Shown here piece after piece: positions 56,113-64,000 of a stretch of DNA of 64,000 nt (its first letter is position 1; each line of letters opens with the position of its first letter). Below the pieces are notes generated by a model. That model was not told the origin of the DNA. It ran no database searches and saw nothing but the letters and a program-made list of their open reading frames with translations. The stretch covers positions 6,247,786-6,311,785 of the forward strand of contig NZ_JAGIOO010000001.1 in the NCBI RefSeq assembly GCF_017876755.1, in the 5' to 3' direction. The position numbers and the translations under genes are program-made. This stretch comes from Crossiella equi (GTDB lineage Bacteria; Actinomycetota; Actinomycetes; Mycobacteriales; Pseudonocardiaceae).

Positions 56113-57076
56113 CCACCAGCACCAGGCCCGCCAGCGAGAGCACCGCCACCAGCACGGTCGAGCACAGCCCGAGCAGCAGCGCGCGCGGCCCGGTGGCCAG
56201 CAGTTCCCGCACCCGCACGGTGGTGCCCAGCGCGAACAGCGCGGCGGCCATCAGCACGGTCGCGGCCAGCTTCGCCGCGGCCAGCACCGGCTCCGGCAGC
56301 ACCCCGGTGCCGCGCAGCACGACCATCGCCAGGAAGCCGAGCACGAAGACCGGCGGCAGCCACCGGCCGCGCCGCCTGCCCACGAACGCCACCAGCGGCG
56401 CCAGCAGCACCACCCTGGTCAGCTTGACCACCACAGCCAGCGACACCAGCCCGCTCGGCGCGGCCACCAGGACCTGCGCCACCTCGTGCACGCTGGCCCC
56501 GGCCCACGCGCTCCACGTCCGCTCGGCCAGCCCCGTCGCGAGCACCGGCAGCAGCAGCATCCACGCGCTGCCGAACAGCGTCACCAGGGCCACCGCGGTC
56601 GCCACCTCCCGGTCCCGCCGCTCCAGCACGCCCTCCACCGCCGCGACCGCGGCCGCCCCGCACACCGCGAAACCGGTTGCCACCAACGTGCTCAGCCCCT
56701 CGGAGAGTCCGAACCGGCGGCCCAGCCAGCGCGTGCCCAGGAACGTGCCCGCGACCGTGGCCACGACCACCAGCGGCACACCCCAGCCCAGGCCCAGGAC
56801 GTCCGCCACGGCCAGTTGCAGGCCCAGCAGCACCACACCCGCCCGCACCAGCCGCCGGGCCGCCCAGGCCAGCCCTGGGGCCGTGGCCGGGGGCAGCACA
56901 CCGAGGTTGCCGACGAGCACACCCAGCAGCACGGCGGTGGTGAGCGCGCTGACCGACGGCAGCAGGGCGGCCACCCCGAGCGCGAGCAGCACGGCGGCGG
57001 CGGTGAGCAGGAGTCCGGGCCACAGCGCTGGGGACCGGTTCACGGTTGTGGACACCCGACCACGATCACCCGGCAC
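56105..57076 (-). CDS. YeiH/UPF0324 family membrane protein (putative sulfate exporter)
   Basis: A 323-residue membrane protein with about ten hydrophobic segments. VLLGVLVGNLGVLPP, VRAGVVLLGLQLAVADVLGL and FAVCGAAAVAAVEGVL match the UPF0324/YeiH family, which is annotated as putative sulfate exporter and related in fold to BASS-type transporters; direct proof is scarce. The start is GTG at 57076, with GTG at 57055 as an alternative. It diverges from the LysR gene (48-69 bp), the pairing yeiE/yeiH known from E. coli. Export substrate uncertain. Confidence 0.85.
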   Translation of the reverse strand: MPGDRGRVSTTVNRSPALWPGLLLTAAAVLLALGVAALLPSVSALTTAVLLGVLVGNLGVLPPATAPGLAWAARRLVRAGVVLLGLQLAVADVLGLGWGVPLVVVATVAGTFLGTRWLGRRFGLSEGLSTLVATGFAVCGAAAVAAVEGVLERRDREVATAVALVTLFGSAWMLLLPVLATGLAERTWSAWAGASVHEVAQVLVAAPSGLVSLAVVVKLTRVVLLAPLVAFVGRRRGRWLPPVFVLGFLAMVVLRGTGVLPEPVLAAAKLAATVLMAAALFALGTTVRVRELLATGPRALLLGLCSTVLVAVLSLAGLVLVGW

Positions 57077-57124
57077 GCGCCCGCCCGGTAGGCCGTCTTC
57101 GCGACCGCGTCATACCCTCCGGTT

Positions 57125-58036
57125 ATGAGCACACGGCCGGACACCGAGTCGCTGGCGCTGCTGGTGCTGCTCGGCGAGACCGGCAGTCTCGGCCAGGCCG
57201 CCGCGCGCCTGGGCATCAGCCAGCCCGCCGCGAGCAAACGCCTGGCCACCCTGGAACGCCGCCTGGGCCTGTCCCTGGTCGAGCGCGACACCACCGGCTC
57301 CCGGCTCACCGAGGCCGGGCGCATGGTCAGCGGCTGGGCCGAACGGGTGCTGGCCGAGCTGGACGTGCTGCTGCACGGCGTGGAAGCCCTGCGCGAGCAG
57401 CGCGCCGGGCAGCTGAGCGTGGCGGCCAGCATGACCGTGGCCGAGCACCTGGTACCGGGCTGGATCACCGAGCTGCGCCGCGCCGAGCCCGGCCTGCACA
57501 TCGGCCTCCAGGTCACCAACTCCACCGCCGTCGGCGGCTTGGTCGTGCGGGGCGCGGTGGACCTCGGCTTCGTGGAGGGCCCGGCCGTGCCGCGCGGGCT
57601 GCGCACCCGCCTGGTCGCCGCCGACCGGCTGGCCGTGGTGGTCGCGCCCAGCCACCCCTGGGCGAAACGGCGCAGACCGGTTGGTCCGGCCGACCTCGCG
57701 GGCACTCCACTGGTCGTCCGCGAACGCGGTTCCGGCACCAGGGAAACCCTCGAAGCCGCACTGGAACGCGCCGGGTCGGTTAAGGTCCAGGCGCTGGTGG
57801 AACTGGGGTCCACCACCGCGGTGCGCGGTGCGGTCGCGGCCGGGTCCGGCCCGGCGGTGCTCAGCGTGCTGGCCGTCGAGGCGGACCTGCTGGCCGGGCG
57901 GCTGACCGAGGTGCCGGTCACCGGAGTGGACCTGCGGCGGCGGCTGCGCGCGGTGTGGGTCGCCGGGCGGGTGCTGTCCCCGCCGGCGGCAGCCTTGCTG
58001 GCGGTCGCGGCACGCACACCTCGCCCGGTTCGGTGA
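57125..58036 (+). CDS. LysR-type regulator, YeiE-like
   Basis: A 303-residue LysR protein. The helix-turn-helix at 8-65 includes GQAAARLGISQPAASKRLAT; the effector domain follows (LSVAASMTVAEHLVPGWI). It diverges from the yeiH-like gene and, by analogy with YeiE in E. coli, probably controls it. Effector unknown. ATG at 57125; no Shine-Dalgarno, and a promoter just upstream of the ATG may make it leaderless. Its stop is 60 bp before the next gene. Confidence 0.88.
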   Translation: MSTRPDTESLALLVLLGETGSLGQAAARLGISQPAASKRLATLERRLGLSLVERDTTGSRLTEAGRMVSGWAERVLAELDVLLHGVEALREQRAGQLSVAASMTVAEHLVPGWITELRRAEPGLHIGLQVTNSTAVGGLVVRGAVDLGFVEGPAVPRGLRTRLVAADRLAVVVAPSHPWAKRRRPVGPADLAGTPLVVRERGSGTRETLEAALERAGSVKVQALVELGSTTAVRGAVAAGSGPAVLSVLAVEADLLAGRLTEVPVTGVDLRRRLRAVWVAGRVLSPPAAALLAVAARTPRPVR

Positions 58037-58096
58037 CTTCGGCGCTACGGTGGGTACCTGAGTGGTGGCGGTGTTCGAGACGAGAGATGGGCGGCC

Positions 58097-61407
<3,311 letters not shown>

Positions 61408-61417
61408 GGAGCGGACC

Positions 61418-62137
61418 GTGCTGCAGTGCTGCCCGAACGGTGCCCGCCCACCCGGCACCCACCCGTCCCTCCCGCTCACCCCCTGGGACCTGGCCACGGC
61501 GGTCGCCGACGTGGCGGCCCTGGGCATCACCTCGGTCCACCTGCACCCCCGCGACGCGGTGGGCCTGGAAACCCTGGCGGGCCCGGAGCTGGCCACGGTC
61601 ATCGCCACGGTCCGCACGGCGGCCCCGGACGTGGAGCTCGGTGTGAGCACGGGCGCCTGGATCACCCCGGACCCGGCCCGCCGCACCGAGCTTGTCGCGG
61701 GCTGGGCGGGCCTGGCCGCGGGCCGCCCGGACACGGCCTCGGTCAACGTGCACGAACCGGGCTGGCAGGCCGTGGCCGAAGCCCTGCACCGGGCGGACGT
61801 CGGCATCGAGCTGGGCGTGTTCACCCCCGCCGCCGCGGCCCACCTCGCCGAGTCGGGGCTGCCCCCGGGCACGGTCCGCGTGCTGGCCGAGGTCCAGGAG
61901 ACCCGCGCGGAGCACGCGGTGGCGGCGGCCGAGGAGCTGCTGGCGGCGCTGGCGTTCCTGCCGCCGGAGGTGCCGGTGCTGCTGCACGGCGAGGAGGGCG
62001 GCGCCTGGCCGGTGCTCACCGAGGCCCTGCGCCGGGGCCTGGCCACCCGGATCGGCCTGGAGGACACGCTGCACCTGCCGGACGGCACGCTGGCCGAGGA
62101 CAACGCGGCCCTGGTTCGCGCGGCCCAGGGGCAGTAG
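61418..62137 (+). CDS. BKACE family (3-keto-5-aminohexanoate cleavage enzyme-like) protein
   Basis: A 239-residue TIM barrel of the beta-keto acid cleavage family. [20 protein letters not shown] and [16 protein letters not shown] carry the metal-binding residues; SVNVHEPGW and [12 protein letters not shown] (usual GLED) complete the site. BKACE enzymes split a beta-keto acid and acetyl-CoA; the substrate in this clade is unknown and need not be 3-keto-5-aminohexanoate. It is shorter than most of the family (about 270-300). GTG at 61418 with AGGGAGC upstream; 10 bp after the GNAT gene. Confidence 0.85.
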   Translation: MLQCCPNGARPPGTHPSLPLTPWDLATAVADVAALGITSVHLHPRDAVGLETLAGPELATVIATVRTAAPDVELGVSTGAWITPDPARRTELVAGWAGLAAGRPDTASVNVHEPGWQAVAEALHRADVGIELGVFTPAAAAHLAESGLPPGTVRVLAEVQETRAEHAVAAAEELLAALAFLPPEVPVLLHGEEGGAWPVLTEALRRGLATRIGLEDTLHLPDGTLAEDNAALVRAAQGQ

Positions 62138-62165
62138 CCGCCACTTGGCGGTGCATCCCTGGTGT

Positions 62166-62390
62166 ATGGCACGAACAAACATCGACATCGACGAAGGCCT
62201 CGTCGCCGAGGTGATGCGTCGCTACGGGCTGTCCACCAAGCGGGAAGCAGTGCACCTGGCGCTGCAACGGCTGGTTGGGCACACCGTGACCACTGATGAC
62301 GTGCTCTCCCTCCGCGGTGTCGGCGGGGACGGCGACCTCGACGAGCTGCGTTCGGGGGACAGCCCGGAGGACATGTGGCGCTCTGCCTGA
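62166..62390 (+). CDS. vapB: VapB-type antitoxin
   Basis: A 74-residue ribbon-helix-helix antitoxin: [20 protein letters not shown] binds DNA and [14 protein letters not shown] continues the RHH fold; the flexible C-terminus with EDMW would wrap the toxin. It is followed by a PIN toxin gene that starts 16 bp before its stop, so the two are translationally coupled. ATG at 62166 has no strong Shine-Dalgarno. RHH antitoxins autoregulate their operon, alone or with the toxin. Confidence 0.9.
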   Translation: MARTNIDIDEGLVAEVMRRYGLSTKREAVHLALQRLVGHTVTTDDVLSLRGVGGDGDLDELRSGDSPEDMWRSA

Positions 62391-62785
62391 TCGATACCTC
62401 CGTGTGGATCGACTGGTTCCGGAACAGGGACTTCACGGCGGCCTTGACCATGGAGAAGCTCGCTCAACAGCCGGAGCTCATCGCGACCACCCAGCCGGTT
62501 CTCATGGAGGTCCGGGCGGGTGCGCAGCCCGCGGTCCTCACCCGGCTGGAGGAGGTCCTGGCCGGTTCTGTGCAGCTCGACCTCGACCCGGCCGTTGACT
62601 TCCACCAAGCGGCGGACCTGTACCGAGCCGTCCGGCGGGCCGGGGACACGGTGCGGTCCCTGGTCGGCTGCCTGATCGCCTCGGTCGCACTGCGCACCGG
62701 AGCGAGGTTGGTGCACAAGGACATCGACTACGAACGCTTGGCCGCGGTCGCTCCCGGGCTTCGCACCATGCCATTGTTCGACTGA
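62375..62785 (+). CDS. vapC: VapC-type PIN-domain ribonuclease toxin
   Basis: A 136-residue PIN nuclease. Acidic active-site residues are Asp7 in [14 protein letters not shown], Glu about 46 in [11 protein letters not shown] and Asp about 117 in [12 protein letters not shown] (with [13 protein letters not shown] before). VapC toxins cleave tRNA or rRNA; they are silenced by VapB binding. GTG at 62375 with CCGGAGGACAT upstream, inside the vapB gene. Stability or stress response role. Expressed from the vapB promoter. Confidence 0.9.
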   Translation: MALCLIDTSVWIDWFRNRDFTAALTMEKLAQQPELIATTQPVLMEVRAGAQPAVLTRLEEVLAGSVQLDLDPAVDFHQAADLYRAVRRAGDTVRSLVGCLIASVALRTGARLVHKDIDYERLAAVAPGLRTMPLFD

Positions 62786-62793
62786 ACGATCCC

Positions 62794-63413
62794 TCACCCC
62801 AGCCCGTGCTCGTACGCGTAGATCACCGCATGCACCCGCGTGCGCAGCCCGAGCTTGGCCAGCACCCGGCCGACGTGCGTGCGCGCCGTCCCCTCCCCGA
62901 TCCCCAGCTCCGCCGCGAGCTCGGCGTTGCTGTGCCCGCGCGCCAGCAGCCGCAGCACCTCGCGCTCGCGGTTGGTGAGGGCCTCCGCCTCGGGGCCGGG
63001 GGAGGAGGCGGATCGCGGTCAGGTGGTGGCCCACCGCGTCGTGCAGGTAGGTCGCGGGCCAGGCGCAGGCGTTCGTTCGCGATCGCGGTGGGCAGCTCGG
63101 CCCGGCGCAGGCGGCGCGCGGTGGCCAGCCGATCCTGGTGCAGCCGCACCGCCGCGCACAGCGCACCCGCCGCGACCAGCCTGCCGGACCAACCGGGCAG
63201 GCCGGTGCCCAGGAACGCCACCGCCGCGCACAGCACGGCCACGGTCACCGGCGCCCGTCGGTGCCAGGGCAGCGGCAGGCAGATCACCAGGCTGGCCAGC
63301 GCGATCGGCCCGGACACCGTGCCGGGCTCCAGCAGGGCGCCCAGGAGCAGGCCCAGGAGGACGACCCCCGCCAGGAGCGTGTCCCGGAGCGGGGGCCGCA
63401 CGCGTGCGGTCAT
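62794..63413 (-). pseudogene. Remnant of a fused and frameshifted NarL-type two-component system
   Basis: Read leftwards, the region starts as a sensor kinase (ATG 63413; hydrophobic N-terminal domain, then ANERLRLARDL), but a tandem AGGT at 63045-63048/63049-63052 (ACCT on the coding strand) shifts the frame, so the histidine motif continues in another frame as LHDAVGHHLTAIRLL. Removing four bases restores the normal RDLHDAVGH box. The kinase ATPase domain and the receiver domain of the regulator are missing; the sequence runs into a LuxR helix-turn-helix (LTNREREVLRLLARGHSN, ending EHGLG) in a third frame. Deletion between adjacent kinase and regulator genes, plus a 4-bp insertion. Confidence 0.85.
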
Positions 63414-63524
63414 GGGGCCAGTGTTCAGGGGTGCCGGGGGCAGGAGGTCCCGAACGGCGGAAGTGCCCCGGTGCGCAGGAAGCGGTGCACGTGCCCGCGC
63501 GGGCACGGGTTGGCCGCGTAGAGG

Positions 63525-64000
63525 TTAGGTGGCGTGCGCGCCGTCCACGGTGATGTGCCGGGACCCCGGCAGCTGCGCGGTCAGCCGCCGTCCTTCCTCC
63601 ACTGTGGACACCTGGTCGTGCAGGCCGTCGGCCAGCAGCACTGGCGGGCGCGGCGCGGGCGGCACCCGGTGCGGCGCGTAACCCGGTACCCGGGGCAGGC
63701 CGGTGCGCCTCAGCGCGTTCACCCAGGCCTGCCGCCAGCCCAGCCGAGGTGCCACCGTGGCCCGGAGGTCCGCGACGATCCCGATGATCTCCTTGTACCC
63801 GGCCGGGTACGGGAAGTCCGAGCAGCTGATGAGGCGGTTGACGTCGGTCTCCACCGGCACCGGGGGCAGCCCGACCAGCTTGTTGGCATCACCGGCGGCG
63901 GCCTCCGCGATGCCCTCGGCCAGCCGCGGCCACTCCCGCTCGAAGTCCACGTGCGTGCTGGTGGTGATCCGCGCGGCGGCGCCCGGCCCGTCCACCACCG
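63525..64000 (-). CDS. Alpha/beta hydrolase, C-terminal part (truncated by window end)
   Basis: The frame is open to the last base of the window; about 158 C-terminal residues are visible, so start and nucleophile serine lie outside. VLLADGLHDQVSTVEEGRRL has the catalytic Asp region and ITVDGAHAT the catalytic His of the alpha/beta hydrolase fold, in a TAP-like C-terminal arrangement (as in secreted tripeptidyl aminopeptidases of actinobacteria). LISCSDFPYP and LGWRQAWVNALRRTG precede. Probable substrate: peptide or ester. Stop TAA at 63525-63527. Confidence 0.8.
   Translation of the reverse strand, partial: VVDGPGAAARITTSTHVDFEREWPRLAEGIAEAAAGDANKLVGLPPVPVETDVNRLISCSDFPYPAGYKEIIGIVADLRATVAPRLGWRQAWVNALRRTGLPRVPGYAPHRVPPAPRPPVLLADGLHDQVSTVEEGRRLTAQLPGSRHITVDGAHAT

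Overview
The window is very GC-rich, has dense gene packing, frequent GTG and TTG starts, and many 4-bp ATGA/GTGA stop-start overlaps. With the GlgE alpha-glucan pathway, DasR-type operators and gene order recalled from Mycobacterium tuberculosis (ligA ... mnmA, iscS-like, two acyltransferases, etfA/etfB, Rv3030-Rv3031-Rv3032-like genes, an Rv3034c-like acyltransferase), this points to an actinobacterium, most likely of the Pseudonocardiales. That placement is inference; no rRNA is present. I see no tRNA, CRISPR array, insertion sequence or prophage.

Layout. (1) 1-1.4 kb: end of a TetR-type regulator, a gene-free stretch with 16-bp tandem repeats, and a transglutaminase-like protein. (2) 1.5-18 kb: alpha-glucan/trehalose metabolism. 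The leftward operon glgE-treS-mak-glgB converts trehalose to maltose, then maltose-1-phosphate, then a branched alpha-glucan; glgP (divergent) and glgX degrade the glucan. Between them lie a TspO-like protein, two unknown proteins, and a cysteine dioxygenase-rhodanese pair preceded by a 29-codon Cys-containing leader peptide. (3) 18-28 kb: an ABC ATPase, an enoyl-CoA hydratase with a methyltransferase, a secreted SGNH hydrolase with a ricin-type lectin domain, nucleoside hydrolase plus ribokinase, a hexapeptide acyltransferase, an amine oxidase with a TmrB-like P-loop protein, and an Excalibur lipoprotein. Two large palindromic elements sit here (18.84-18.97 and 25.00-25.17 kb). (4) 28.4-32 kb: GT4 glycosyltransferase, GH57 enzyme and methyltransferase, the set associated with methylglucose lipopolysaccharide in mycobacteria. 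(5) 32-34.2 kb: a two-gene ParA-like / AlbA_2-GHKL module with visibly lower GC, inserted in the conserved block and the best candidate for an undescribed (possibly defence) system. (6) 34.3-39.4 kb: DegV, EtfB/EtfA, an OlsB-like/PlsC-like acyltransferase pair and a small secreted protein. (7) 39.5-46 kb: three tandem near-identical MFS exporters coupled to a cysteine desulfurase and mnmA. (8) 46-51.4 kb: SemiSWEET/ROK regulator, a threonine-dehydratase-like enzyme with a divergent LysR regulator, a VOC protein and a Fic protein with its own palindromic operator. (9) 51.5-56 kb: GH18 chitinase behind two DasR-like sites, a MetE-like protein and a GH9 cellulase. (10) 56-64 kb: YeiH/LysR pair, ligA, GNAT, a BKACE-family enzyme, a VapBC toxin-antitoxin pair, a broken two-component-system remnant and a truncated alpha/beta hydrolase.

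How the genes work together. The glg genes form one alpha-glucan cycle, and the GT4/GH57/methyltransferase set with the nearby acyltransferase could build a modified alpha-glucan from the same sugar pool. EtfA/EtfB and the enoyl-CoA hydratase fit beta-oxidation. The chitinase and GH9 enzyme are secreted polysaccharide degraders with separate promoters. Many gene ends carry strong GC-rich bidirectional hairpins that insulate convergent genes.
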